A stretch of 64,000 nt of DNA, from NCBI RefSeq assembly GCF_042466685.1, contig NZ_CP170448.1, positions 2,852,001 through 2,916,000 on the forward strand, read 5' to 3'. The first letter of the stretch is position 1. Every line of letters starts with the position of its first letter. Made by a program: the position numbers and the translations under genes. The DNA is from Vreelandella sp042466685 (lineage in GTDB: Bacteria > Pseudomonadota > Gammaproteobacteria > Pseudomonadales > Halomonadaceae). Of the stretch, positions 18,083-27,112 are shown in pieces. The notes under the pieces are model-generated. The model was not told the DNA's origin, made no database searches, and saw only the letters and a list, made by a program, of their open reading frames with translations.

Positions 18083-19603
18083 ATGACGAATGCGACTTCG
18101 AACACAACGGCCCAGACGTCTACTTCCTCCCTTCCTTATACGCCCTCAGGCCCTCATACACCCTTGAGACGCACCAAGATCGTCGCCACCCTTGGACCCG
18201 CCAGTGATCGGCCCGGCGTACTGGAAGCGATGCTCAAAGCCGGTGTGGATGTGGTGCGGCTAAACTTCTCCCACGGCTCGGCGGAAGATCATCGTCGTCG
18301 CTTGGGCGAAGTCCGCGAGATTGCCGAGCGCCTGGGCCGCAGCGTCGCCGCACTGGGCGATCTACAGGGGCCGAAAATTCGTATTGCCCGCTTTGTTGAA
18401 GGTGCCGTCAAACTCAATGTCGGCCAGCCATTCGTTTTGGACATGGCGTTGGATGCCAACAGTGGCACTGCAGAGCGGGTCGGCTGTGATTACCAAACCC
18501 TCCCGGATGATGTCGTAGAAGGCGATCGACTACTGCTGGACGATGGCCGTTTGGTACTCGATGTCACACGAGTGATTGGACAGGAAGTACATACCCGCGT
18601 TCACGTGGGTGGCAAGCTCTCCAACAACAAGGGCATTAACAAACAGGGCGGCGGACTTTCAGCGCCTGCCCTTACTGAGAAAGATAAGGCCGACCTAAAA
18701 ACCGCTATTGAGATTGGCGTTGACTACTTGGCCGTCTCCTTCCCGCGTAGCGCCGCGGATATGCAGGAAGCCCGCGAACTGCTTGGCGAAGCCGGTAAAG
18801 AGATCGGCTTGGTGGCTAAGCTCGAGCGCGCCGAGGCGGTTGCCGACGATGTCACTCTGGATGGCATTATTGAAGCCTCGGAAGCGGTCATGGTGGCGCG
18901 AGGCGACCTGGGTGTTGAGATTGGCGACGCCGCACTCATCGGTACTCAGAAGCGCATTATCAAGCACGCTCGCTCATTGAACCGTGCGGTCATTACCGCC
19001 ACCCAGATGATGGAGTCGATGATTGAGTCGCCACTGCCCACCCGCGCCGAAGTCTTCGACGTGGCCAACGCAGTACTCGACGGCACCGATGCAGTCATGC
19101 TATCAGCGGAGACCGCCGCGGGGGATTATCCGGTGGAAACCATCGAGGCGATGAACCGCGTATGCCTGGGTGCCGAGCGCGAGCGGCTTGCCCAGGAGTC
19201 AGGCCACCGTATACATGAAGGCTTTGAGCGCATCGATGAAACCATCGCGCTATCGGCAATGTACGCAGCCAACCACTTATCCGGCGTTAGCGCCATCGCC
19301 TGTATGACCTCAACCGGCTATACACCCCTGATTGCGTCGCGCATTCGTTCCGGTCTGCCTATCGTTGGGTTGGCCCACAGCCCTATCGCCCAGCGGCGCA
19401 TGGCGCTCTACCGGGGCGTGGTTTCCATTCCCTTCGACACCACTGATATGGATCCGGCCAATCTTAACCAGGAAGCCTTGCAGTGCTTGCAGGCTCAGGG
19501 ATTCATCCACCCCGGCGAGCATGTCATCCTGACTCGTGGCGATCATATGAATGCCCATGGAGGTACTAATACAATGAAAATCCTTGCCCTGGAGAACGAT
19601 TAA
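18083..19603 (+). CDS. pyk: Pyruvate kinase
   Basis: 506 residues; transfers phosphate from phosphoenolpyruvate to ADP. The family opening RRTKIVATLGPAS begins near residue 29, followed by VVRLNFSHG, GDLQGPKIR, VARGDLGVEIG, and the substrate/metal segment TATQMMESMIESPLPTRAEVFDVANAVLDGTDAVMLSAETAAG. The first ~28 residues are a Ser/Thr-rich extension before the catalytic core. AAGGAG sits well before the ATG. The HexR-like palindrome upstream matches that before gapA, implying coordinated control of lower glycolysis. Confidence 0.96.
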   Translation: MTNATSNTTAQTSTSSLPYTPSGPHTPLRRTKIVATLGPASDRPGVLEAMLKAGVDVVRLNFSHGSAEDHRRRLGEVREIAERLGRSVAALGDLQGPKIRIARFVEGAVKLNVGQPFVLDMALDANSGTAERVGCDYQTLPDDVVEGDRLLLDDGRLVLDVTRVIGQEVHTRVHVGGKLSNNKGINKQGGGLSAPALTEKDKADLKTAIEIGVDYLAVSFPRSAADMQEARELLGEAGKEIGLVAKLERAEAVADDVTLDGIIEASEAVMVARGDLGVEIGDAALIGTQKRIIKHARSLNRAVITATQMMESMIESPLPTRAEVFDVANAVLDGTDAVMLSAETAAGDYPVETIEAMNRVCLGAERERLAQESGHRIHEGFERIDETIALSAMYAANHLSGVSAIACMTSTGYTPLIASRIRSGLPIVGLAHSPIAQRRMALYRGVVSIPFDTTDMDPANLNQEALQCLQAQGFIHPGEHVILTRGDHMNAHGGTNTMKILALEND

Positions 19604-19708
19604 TCGACTAACCTCGATAGCGAGCTTTTAGCTTTTGCGACCTTTAAAAAGAAAAAGTCATTCGGCCATAAGGCCGAGCGGCAATAAAACCGTGAGGGAA
19701 GTGATCAA

Positions 19709-20185
19709 ATGAGTGACGCGCAACCGCCCCGCCAAGCCATCCGTACGCTGCAAGCGCGTAAGCGCATTGCGCTGATTGCCCATGATGGAAAAAAGATGGA
19801 GATGCTGGAGTGGGCAACCCACTGGAAAGATACGCTGAGCCAGCACAAACTGATTGGCACGGGCACCACGTCTGAGCGACTTAAGACCGCTTTAGGACTT
19901 GAAGTCGAAGGGCTGATGAGCGGCCCGTTGGGCGGTGACCAGCAGATTGGCGCACGGATAGCGGAGCAGCAGTTGGATGTGCTGATCTTCTTTTGGGATC
20001 CCTTCTCACCCCAGCCTCACGACCCGGATGTCAAAGCGTTGCTGCGTTTAGCAGCACTTTGGAATGTACCGGTCGCCTGCAATGCGGCGAGCGCCGACTT
20101 CCTGCTCTCCTCGCCCTACTTGAGCGAGAGCTACGACATGTCGATACCGGATGCAGCCGCCTGGGCCCAGGCACGCACGGTTTAA
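19709..20185 (+). CDS. mgsA: Methylglyoxal synthase
   Basis: A 158-residue cytoplasmic enzyme converting dihydroxyacetone phosphate to methylglyoxal and phosphate. Diagnostic segments are IALIAHDGKK (with the conserved phosphate-binding His and Asp), GTGTTSERL, MSGPLGGDQQIGARI, FFWDPFSPQPHDPDVKALLR and CNAASADFLLSS. The invariant aspartates and histidine of the active site are present. It follows pyk by about 105 bases in the same direction and could be co-transcribed. It offers a phosphate-releasing overflow path when triose phosphates build up. Its stop overlaps the convergent cra-like gene by four bases. Confidence 0.95.
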   Translation: MSDAQPPRQAIRTLQARKRIALIAHDGKKMEMLEWATHWKDTLSQHKLIGTGTTSERLKTALGLEVEGLMSGPLGGDQQIGARIAEQQLDVLIFFWDPFSPQPHDPDVKALLRLAALWNVPVACNAASADFLLSSPYLSESYDMSIPDAAAWAQARTV

Positions 20186-21159
20186 CGCCGGTGCAGGTGG
20201 CGCGCGACCACCTGTAGTCCGCGCTCATAGCGGCCGCTCATGGCGGCCAGGGCACAGCGCAATGTTAACTCGGCAATACGGTCATAATCCTGTAGCGCCG
20301 AGTTAACGGGCTGAGGAAGGAAATCCAGCAGTCGGTGATCACCAAAAGTGGCCAGGCGAATATTTTCCGGCAGGCCGCCGCGCTCCAAGAACACATCAAA
20401 AACACCTTCCAGCAGAGTATAGGACGCCGTCACCAGTGCGTCGGCACCGCCCTGTTCATCCAGTAGTTGAACCGCCAAACGAGCCCCTTCGCTGCGCTCA
20501 TAGTGTGACCCGGTTAGATAGAGCGGCTCTATAGCAGTGCCTTTAAGCGCCGCCTGAAAGCCCGCCCGCCGCTCGCAGCTAACCGACAGATCTGGCATCG
20601 CCTCTAGCCAGGCAACGCGCTTGGTTGCTGTGCGGATCACCGAGCGCGTCAACGTCTTCGCCGCCTCCTGATCGTTACTCACAACACTGGCAAAGCGCGC
20701 CGGGTTAAGGCCACGATCCATGCCAACCACGCACCAGCCCTCGTCTACCAGATCAGCATAAAAAGTGTCATCGCTAGGCAGGCAACTGGCCGTAATCAAT
20801 ACCTCACAGCGCTGGGCACGCAGCGCCAAGGCAAGCGTTCGTTCGCTCTCTGCGCAGTCATCCGAGCTTACGATCAACAGTTGGTACCCCTGCTCCCGGG
20901 CGCCACGCTCAAGACGCTTGGCGAGCCGGGCGTAACTGATGTTCTCCAAGTCCGGCACGATAAGCCCCAGCAAGCGGCTAGCGCCCCGACGCAGCGCGGC
21001 CGCCTGGGGGTCAATGTGGTAGCGGTGTTGACGCACCACCGCCATCACCTTATCGATGGTCGCTGCGCTAATGCGCCGCTGCTCGGCCTGGCCATTAATC
21101 ACGTAACTAGCGGTGGTACGCGAGACGCCGGCTAGTCGGGCAATATCGGCAAGTGTCAT
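20182..21159 (-). CDS. Cra/FruR-like LacI-family transcriptional regulator
   Basis: 325 residues from the ATG at 21159, which has AGGGGA upstream; a longer in-frame reading to 21231 would run into the operator region. The helix-turn-helix is at the very N-terminus (MTLADIARLAGVSRTTASYVINGQAEQRRISAATIDKVMAVV), the FruR/Cra form. A sugar-binding sensor domain follows. Cra-type proteins respond to fructose-1-phosphate, and this gene is divergent from fruB-fruK-fruA, which make and use that metabolite. Two Cra-like palindromes lie in the 184-base gap. Local fru control is very likely; a wider role as in E. coli is not shown. Confidence 0.9.
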   Translation of the reverse strand: MTLADIARLAGVSRTTASYVINGQAEQRRISAATIDKVMAVVRQHRYHIDPQAAALRRGASRLLGLIVPDLENISYARLAKRLERGAREQGYQLLIVSSDDCAESERTLALALRAQRCEVLITASCLPSDDTFYADLVDEGWCVVGMDRGLNPARFASVVSNDQEAAKTLTRSVIRTATKRVAWLEAMPDLSVSCERRAGFQAALKGTAIEPLYLTGSHYERSEGARLAVQLLDEQGGADALVTASYTLLEGVFDVFLERGGLPENIRLATFGDHRLLDFLPQPVNSALQDYDRIAELTLRCALAAMSGRYERGLQVVARHLHRR

Positions 21160-21249
21160 GCGGTTTCCCCTGGATGTGATCGGGCAGTTTATCAGCAAGT
21201 TAGCGCCTACCAGACCAAAGTCTAAAAGCACAAACCTTGTGTCATTCAG

Positions 21250-21261
21250 TGAATCGATTCA
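21250..21261. promoter_or_regulatory. Cra/FruR-type operator candidate 1 (TGAATCGATTCA)
   Basis: A perfect 12-bp palindrome in the cra-fruB divergent region. It matches the E. coli Cra pattern TGAAWCGWTTCA. Confidence 0.75.
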
Positions 21262-21280
21262 GCATAGCCAACTATACACA

Positions 21281-21296
21281 GATGATACGATTCATC
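21281..21296. promoter_or_regulatory. Cra/FruR-type operator candidate 2 (GATGATACGATTCATC)
   Basis: An imperfect 16-bp palindrome, centred 33 bases (about three helical turns) from candidate 1. Outer arms GATGA/TCATC are perfect and the CG centre is kept. Confidence 0.65.
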
Positions 21297-21343
21297 TAGC
21301 TCACTTCGATGCGCTACGACTATGGTTCTACACGGAGACACCT

Positions 21344-24214
21344 ATGTTGACACTCGGCCCCAATGACATCTTGCTAGGCCGCAACGCTGGCAACTGGCAA
21401 ACCGCGCTGGACAGTGCCGCTGAGGCGCTGGTAGACGCCGGATTGGTTGAGGCCGAGTATCGCGACGGCCTACACGCCCGCGAGGCGCAATCATCCACAT
21501 TCCTAGGCAATGCGATTGCAATCCCCCACGGTACGCCGGAAAGCCGCCAGTATGTAAAGCAAACGGGCGTTCGCGTGTTGCAGTTTCCCCAAGGGGTCGA
21601 GTGGCACGACGGCCAACGTGTGCATGTACTGGTCACGATTGCTGCCCAAAACGATGAACACCTGGATATTCTCCGCCAGCTAACCCACGTACTCGATAAA
21701 GAGGGCGTTTCTGAGCAGTTGGCCAATGCCACCTCGGCGGCCGATGTCGCGCGCCTACTTTCCAAACCGGCACTTGAGCCCCGCCTGGACGCCGACACCC
21801 TGTGCATCAACTTCCCCGCCCGCGACCCACATGAGCTCGCCCTGGCCGCGGCTGCTCGGTTACGCCAAAGTGGCTGTGTCGATAACAGCTTTATTACCGC
21901 CGTTGCCGCAGCGCAGCCTACATGGTTAGGCAACGGCATTTGGCTGGCCAGCAGCGCTCAGGGCGTTAACCAGCCTGCGCTTGGGGTCGCCACGCCAGCG
22001 GAACAAAGCCTTGAAAGCGCGGGCCATCCGGTGCATGCGCTGTTCTGCCTGGCCGCCCATGGCGACGCCCACCGCCCACTGCTAGAGCAACTGATAGCGG
22101 TGTTAGAGAACGGCGAAAGCCAACGCTTAGTGGGCAAAACCAGCGCGCAACTGCTGGCCACCCTGGCGGGCGAGACCGCCAGCACCCAGACCCGCCGGGT
22201 GCGGGTGCTTAACCCCCACGGTCTGCACGCCCGCCCCGCCAAGCAGTTGGTGCAAATTGCGCGTGCCCAGGCTATGCCGATTCAGGCACGTTTGGAAGAA
22301 GGCAGCGCCACCCCGGTTTCCGCCGCCAGCCTAACCAAAGTGATTGGCCTGGGCGCACGGCGCGGCCAGTGGCTGGTACTTTCAGCCGAAGGTGAGCAGG
22401 CAAGCGCAGCCCTTGAGGCCGTCGCTGAAGCCGTCGAATCGGGCCTGGGAGAAAAAGTGTCACCCTTTGACGGCGGCATTGACAGCACACCGCAAGCTAA
22501 CTCCGCCCAACCGGATATCGAGCCCCTCACGGCCGACACGCCACATTCGGGCGTTGCTGCCTCCCCCGGCTTAGCCATTGCGCCTGTATTTGTTATTCGC
22601 CCCATGCAGTTCGACTACGCCGAGCACGCCAGCGACCCCGAACACGAAATCAGTCGTTTAAACAGCGCGCTAAAAGAGGGCGCCGCCCAACTGGAAACCT
22701 TGGTGCGTAAGGCCCCCGGTGGCGAAGTCGCGGATATTCTCTCCATGCATGAAGAGATGCTCGACGACCCCGAACTTCACCACGCGGCCGTTGATGCCAT
22801 TCGTGAAGGCCGCTCGGCGGAGGCAGGTTGGTGGGAGGCGATTGAAACCGCGGCCCATGCCCAGGAGATGCTCGCCGACCGCCTGTTGGCCGAACGCGCC
22901 GCGGATTTGCGCGACGTTGGCCGCCGGGTGTTGGGTGTGCTGTGCGATGTGACGCTTCCCGAACCGCCAGATCACCCCTACATACTGATCATGGATGATA
23001 TTGGCCCTTCCGATGTCGCCCGCTTAGACACGACGCGTGTACGCGGTTTGCTTACCGTACGCGGCGGTGCCACGGCGCACAGTGCTATTCTGGCCCGCGC
23101 CCTGGGCATCCCTGCGGTCGTCGGCGCCGGGCAGGCAGTAATGGCACTCAACAACGCCAGCATGATGATTCTGGACGGCGAGCGCGGACGTGTCACACCG
23201 CAGCCTTCCGAAGAGCGCCTGCAGCGCGCCGAACAGCAGCTGCTCGACCTCCAGCAACGCGAAGCCGATGCCTGGGAGAGCCGCTTTGAGGTCGCCCAAA
23301 CCCGCGACGGCCACCGTGTCGAAGTCGCCGCCAACCTGGGCAACACTGCCCACGCCGCCGATGCCGTGGAGCGCGGCGCCGAGGCCGTGGGCCTGCTGCG
23401 TACCGAATTCCTGTTTATGGCCCACGCCAGCGCCCCGGATTTAGCCACCCAAATGGGCGAATATCGCCAGGCGATTGACGCCCTCGATGGCCGTCCGCTT
23501 GTCGCACGCACGTTAGATGTTGGCGGCGACAAACCGCTGCCCTACTGGCCGGTGCCCCAAGAGGACAACCCCTTTCTGGGCCTACGCGGCATTCGCCTGG
23601 CGCTGACACAGCCGGAAGTGCTCGAAACCCAGCTGCGCGCGCTGTTGATGGCCGGTAAAGACAGCCCTTTACGCATTATGCTGCCAATGGTCAAAGACAT
23701 TGCCGAGTTCCGCGCAGTCAAAATCATCTACGACCGCCTACTCCAAGAGATCCCGACGTCCCAGCGTGCTACCGATGTGCAGCTTGGGGTAATGATTGAA
23801 ATACCCTCCAGCGCACTGCTAGCGCCCAGCCTTGCCACTGAAGTGGATTTCTTCTCAGTAGGTACCAACGACTTGACCCAGTACACCCTGGCTATTGACC
23901 GCGGCCACCCTGAGCTTTCGGCCCAGGCCGATGGTTTGCACCCTGCGGTGCTGCGTTTGATTCAGATGACCGTGGCGGCTGCCCATACCCAAGGCAAATG
24001 GGTGGGCGTGTGCGGCGAGCTGGCCTCGGATGCCGCAGCCATTCCGGTGCTGGTCGGCCTTGGTGTGGACGAACTTTCTGTTAGCGCGCGACAGGTGCCG
24101 CTGGTCAAGGCCCGCCTGCGCGAATTTGATTTTGCGGATGCCCAGGCCAGCGCTCAGTTGGCGCTTTCCCAAGCGACCAGCGATGAAGTGCGCGATGCGC
24201 TGGAGGCGCGCTAA
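21344..24214 (+). CDS. fruB: Fructose PTS multiphosphoryl transfer protein (EIIA-HPr-EI)
   Basis: A 956-residue soluble phosphocarrier that passes phosphate from phosphoenolpyruvate to the fructose permease. The domains in order are an EIIA-Fru domain with active His62 in NAIAIPHGTP; a second EIIA-like, probably inactive stretch; an HPr domain with His295 in NPHGLHARPAKQL; and a full EI domain with His579 in GGATAHSAILARALGIPAVVG, then the metal/PEP sites LLRTEFLF and VGTNDLTQY. The start is the ATG at 21344 with CGGAGA upstream. The frame stays open to 21113, but that stretch holds the operators. The stop overlaps fruK (TAATG). Confidence 0.95.
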   Translation: MLTLGPNDILLGRNAGNWQTALDSAAEALVDAGLVEAEYRDGLHAREAQSSTFLGNAIAIPHGTPESRQYVKQTGVRVLQFPQGVEWHDGQRVHVLVTIAAQNDEHLDILRQLTHVLDKEGVSEQLANATSAADVARLLSKPALEPRLDADTLCINFPARDPHELALAAAARLRQSGCVDNSFITAVAAAQPTWLGNGIWLASSAQGVNQPALGVATPAEQSLESAGHPVHALFCLAAHGDAHRPLLEQLIAVLENGESQRLVGKTSAQLLATLAGETASTQTRRVRVLNPHGLHARPAKQLVQIARAQAMPIQARLEEGSATPVSAASLTKVIGLGARRGQWLVLSAEGEQASAALEAVAEAVESGLGEKVSPFDGGIDSTPQANSAQPDIEPLTADTPHSGVAASPGLAIAPVFVIRPMQFDYAEHASDPEHEISRLNSALKEGAAQLETLVRKAPGGEVADILSMHEEMLDDPELHHAAVDAIREGRSAEAGWWEAIETAAHAQEMLADRLLAERAADLRDVGRRVLGVLCDVTLPEPPDHPYILIMDDIGPSDVARLDTTRVRGLLTVRGGATAHSAILARALGIPAVVGAGQAVMALNNASMMILDGERGRVTPQPSEERLQRAEQQLLDLQQREADAWESRFEVAQTRDGHRVEVAANLGNTAHAADAVERGAEAVGLLRTEFLFMAHASAPDLATQMGEYRQAIDALDGRPLVARTLDVGGDKPLPYWPVPQEDNPFLGLRGIRLALTQPEVLETQLRALLMAGKDSPLRIMLPMVKDIAEFRAVKIIYDRLLQEIPTSQRATDVQLGVMIEIPSSALLAPSLATEVDFFSVGTNDLTQYTLAIDRGHPELSAQADGLHPAVLRLIQMTVAAAHTQGKWVGVCGELASDAAAIPVLVGLGVDELSVSARQVPLVKARLREFDFADAQASAQLALSQATSDEVRDALEAR

Positions 24215-25185
24215 TGGCACGCGTGCTGTGTATTACCCTCAACCCAGCGCTGGATTTGGCGTTTAACCTTGACGCGCTGGTATTGGGTAGCGTCAACCGC
24301 CCTATCAGCGCGCAGTTAGAAGCCGCGGGCAAAGGCGTCAATGTTGCCAGGGTACTGGCGGGGCTGGGCCACGACGTCACTGTTAGCGGTTTTTTAGGTA
24401 GCGATAACGATGCTCCCTTTCAATTAGCTTTTGCCAAATACGCCTTAACCGATGCCTTTGTGCGCGTACCGGGCGAAACCCGCATCAATGCCAAAATTGC
24501 GGAACAGAGCGGCCGCGTGACCGACATTAACGGCCCCGGTATGCCGATAGATGCCGAGCATTGGCAGGGGTTGATCGACACCCTGAATACCGAGTTGGCC
24601 AGTGCCACGCCCCCGCAAGCCGTCGTAGTGGCGGGCAGCTTGCCCCCAGGGCTCTCGCTGGAAGATTTTAGCGAACTGTTAAACCACTTAAACGCCAGCG
24701 GCGTACCGCTGTGGGTGGACACCAGCGGCCCAGCACTCAACGCTGCGATAGCGACCCACCCTGCAGGGGTGAAGCCCAATGAAAATGAACTGGCCGAGTG
24801 GGCGGGCGAAGACATGGCATCTTCCGATGCACGTTTGAATGCCGCTAAGCGTTTGCATGAAAGCGGCATCGCCAATGCATTGATTTCAGCGGGCGTCGAA
24901 GGCGTGCTATGGGTCAGCGCTCAGGGCGTCTGGCACGCTACGCCGCCCCAGGTCACCGCGACCAATACCGTTTGCGCTGGCGATACGTTTGTCGCTGGCA
25001 TCCTCCACGGCCTGCTGAGTGGCCATGCCCCCGAGCACACCCTTCGCTTCGCCACGGCGCTGTCTGCCGAAGCAGTGCGCCATGTGGGCGTGGGCAATCA
25101 TCATGCAGCCGATTTCGATTCACTCCAACAACACACCCGGATACGGCGTCTTGATGACACCATCACCGAGGGAGCCACGCTATGA
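24214..25185 (+). CDS. fruK: 1-phosphofructokinase
   Basis: A 323-residue PfkB-family kinase converting fructose-1-phosphate and ATP to fructose-1,6-bisphosphate. It has the N-terminal ITLNPALDLAFNLDAL, the glycine-rich GKGVNVARVLAGLG sugar-binding segment and the C-terminal signature NTVCAGDTFVAGILHG with the catalytic Asp. It overlaps fruB by one base and fruA by four bases (ATGA), so the three are translated together. It removes the Cra effector fructose-1-phosphate, closing the regulatory loop with the divergent repressor. Confidence 0.95.
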   Translation: MARVLCITLNPALDLAFNLDALVLGSVNRPISAQLEAAGKGVNVARVLAGLGHDVTVSGFLGSDNDAPFQLAFAKYALTDAFVRVPGETRINAKIAEQSGRVTDINGPGMPIDAEHWQGLIDTLNTELASATPPQAVVVAGSLPPGLSLEDFSELLNHLNASGVPLWVDTSGPALNAAIATHPAGVKPNENELAEWAGEDMASSDARLNAAKRLHESGIANALISAGVEGVLWVSAQGVWHATPPQVTATNTVCAGDTFVAGILHGLLSGHAPEHTLRFATALSAEAVRHVGVGNHHAADFDSLQQHTRIRRLDDTITEGATL

Positions 25186-26915
25186 ATATTATTTTGATTA
25201 CCGCCTGCCCCAGCGGCATGGCGACCACCTTCCTCGCGGCTAAGCGCCTGGAACAAGCGGCCCAGCGCCAAGGCTGGACGGTGCACGTGGAAATGCACGG
25301 CGAGGTCGCTCCGTTGCAAGCCGCGACTGCCGAACAGGTTGCCAACGCCGATTTAATTGTTGTCGCCGCCGACCATGTCCCGGCCCCAGAGCGTTTTGAA
25401 GGCAAGCGCCTATTCCAAGCACCGATCGCCAGCGCCCTCCCCGACCCCAGCGCTTTTCTGGCCCAGGCTAAGCGTGAAGCGCCGATTTACAGCGCGCCTG
25501 CCGCCTCTAGCACACCTACCGCGGCAAGCAGCACGGGTGGCAAGAAAATCGTCGCTGTTACCGCCTGCCCCACCGGCGTGGCGCATACCTTTATGGCCGC
25601 CGAAGCACTCGCAGAGGCGGGCAAAGCCATGGGCCACGCCATTCGCGTGGAAACCCAGGGCTCGGTGGGCGCACAAGATAAATTGACTGAAGAAGAGATC
25701 GCAGACGCCGACATAGTCGTACTGGCCTGCGATATCGACGTTGACCCGTCGCGGTTTGCCGGTAAGCGTATTTACCGCACCTCGACCGGCAACGCCCTAA
25801 AAAAACCCCGCCCCACCCTTGAAGCCGCACTCAGCGAGGCCGCCATTGAGAGTGGCAATAGCAGTGCGGGCACAGCCAATAAGAGCGTCAAAGAGAAAGG
25901 CGTTTATAAGCACCTGCTTACCGGCGTCTCCTTTATGCTGCCGATGGTGGTGGCGGGCGGCCTGCTAATTGCGCTCTCCTTTGTGTTCGGCATTGAAGCC
26001 TTTGAGCAGGAAGGCACCCTGGCCGCAGCGCTGATGCAGATCGGTGGCGGCACCGCCTTTGCGCTGATGATTCCCGTGTTGGCCGGCTATATCGCCTACT
26101 CCATCGCCGATCGCCCCGGCATCGCGCCGGGTATGATTGGCGGCATGCTGGCAGCCAATATCGGCTCCGGCTTTATCGGCGGTATTTTGGCTGGTTTCCT
26201 GGCGGGCTACGTGGCGCTGGCGGTGACACGCTACGTCAAACTGCCCTCTAGCGTTGAGTCACTCAAACCTATTCTGATTATTCCGCTGGTGGCCAGCTTG
26301 GTTACCGGCCTGACCATGATCTACGTGATTGGCGAACCCGTTGCCGCACTGCTTAGTGCCCTGACCAGCTTCCTGGAATCCATGGGCTCTACCAACGCGG
26401 TGCTATTAGGTATTCTGCTGGGTGCAATGATGTGCTTTGACCTGGGCGGCCCGGTCAACAAGGCCGCGTACACCTTTGGCGTGGGCTTGCTCGCCTCGGA
26501 AACTTACGGCCCCATGGCGGCAATTATGGCCGCGGGTATGGTGCCTGCCATTGGTATGTGGATTGCCAGCTTTGTCGCGCGCAACAAGTTCTCTGCACCG
26601 GAGCGCGAAGCAGGTAAGGCGTCGTTTGTACTTGGCCTCTGCTTTATCAGTGAAGGCGCGATTCCCTTTGCGGCCAAAGACCCGCTACGGGTGATTCCGG
26701 CCTGTATCGCTGGTGGGGCGCTAACCGGCGCGCTCTCTATGCTGGTGGGTGCCAAATTGATGGCGCCCCATGGCGGCATCTTCGTACTGCTGATTCCCAA
26801 CGCCATCACCCCAGCGCTGCTCTACCTTGGCGCCATTGTGGCAGGCTCACTGGTAACAGGGTTAGGCTATGCGTTTATCAAACGCGGCGCAGCACAAGTT
26901 GCCGTTGCCACTTAA
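25182..26915 (+). CDS. fruA: Fructose-specific PTS permease EIIBC
   Basis: 577 residues. There are two IIB-type domains in tandem: an N-terminal one with Cys9 (LITACPSGMATTFLAA) and a second with Cys129 (VTACPTGVAHTFMAAEAL). In the family the second is the phosphorylated one and the first is a degenerate duplicate. A linker rich in Ala/Ser/Thr separates them. The IIC membrane domain starts near residue 240 (HLLTGVSFMLPMVVAGGLLIALSF) with about eight to ten spans. It imports fructose and delivers fructose-1-phosphate to FruK. It is the last gene of the fru operon, followed by a GC-rich hairpin. Confidence 0.95.
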   Translation: MNIILITACPSGMATTFLAAKRLEQAAQRQGWTVHVEMHGEVAPLQAATAEQVANADLIVVAADHVPAPERFEGKRLFQAPIASALPDPSAFLAQAKREAPIYSAPAASSTPTAASSTGGKKIVAVTACPTGVAHTFMAAEALAEAGKAMGHAIRVETQGSVGAQDKLTEEEIADADIVVLACDIDVDPSRFAGKRIYRTSTGNALKKPRPTLEAALSEAAIESGNSSAGTANKSVKEKGVYKHLLTGVSFMLPMVVAGGLLIALSFVFGIEAFEQEGTLAAALMQIGGGTAFALMIPVLAGYIAYSIADRPGIAPGMIGGMLAANIGSGFIGGILAGFLAGYVALAVTRYVKLPSSVESLKPILIIPLVASLVTGLTMIYVIGEPVAALLSALTSFLESMGSTNAVLLGILLGAMMCFDLGGPVNKAAYTFGVGLLASETYGPMAAIMAAGMVPAIGMWIASFVARNKFSAPEREAGKASFVLGLCFISEGAIPFAAKDPLRVIPACIAGGALTGALSMLVGAKLMAPHGGIFVLLIPNAITPALLYLGAIVAGSLVTGLGYAFIKRGAAQVAVAT

Positions 26916-26933
26916 CAGCTTATCCCCAAACGT

Positions 26934-26960
26934 GAAGGGCAGGCATAGTGCCTGCCCTCA
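26934..26960 (+). terminator. Hairpin after fruA
   Basis: Stem GGGCAGGCA / TGCCTGCCC with a 3-base loop (26937-26957), flanked by matching GTGA/TCAC. There is no T-run after it, so efficiency is uncertain. Confidence 0.6.
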
Positions 26961-27042
26961 CAACCTTCCCTCCAAAAAGTAGGTTGCTTTACGCAGTTAA
27001 CCCTTTTCAGGTCACAAATACCCTCTACTATCTACCATTTTT

Positions 27043-27061
27043 TATGTAGTATTTTTACATA
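27043..27061. promoter_or_regulatory. HexR-like operator candidate upstream of pgi
   Basis: TATGTA (27043-27048) and TACATA (27056-27061) flank GTATTTT, giving TGTAGTATTTTTACA. It lies about 50 bases before the pgi start and is similar to the sites before gapA and pyk. Confidence 0.5.
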
Positions 27062-27112
27062 TACTTTTTCGATTCTGATCAACCAATTCATCTATAACAA
27101 ACGGATCGCCCT

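Noticed and set aside
21113..21343. N-terminal extension of FruB
   Set aside because: The extra 77 residues resemble no PTS domain, overlap the cra start and contain both Cra-type operators. The ATG at 21344 has its own ribosome site.
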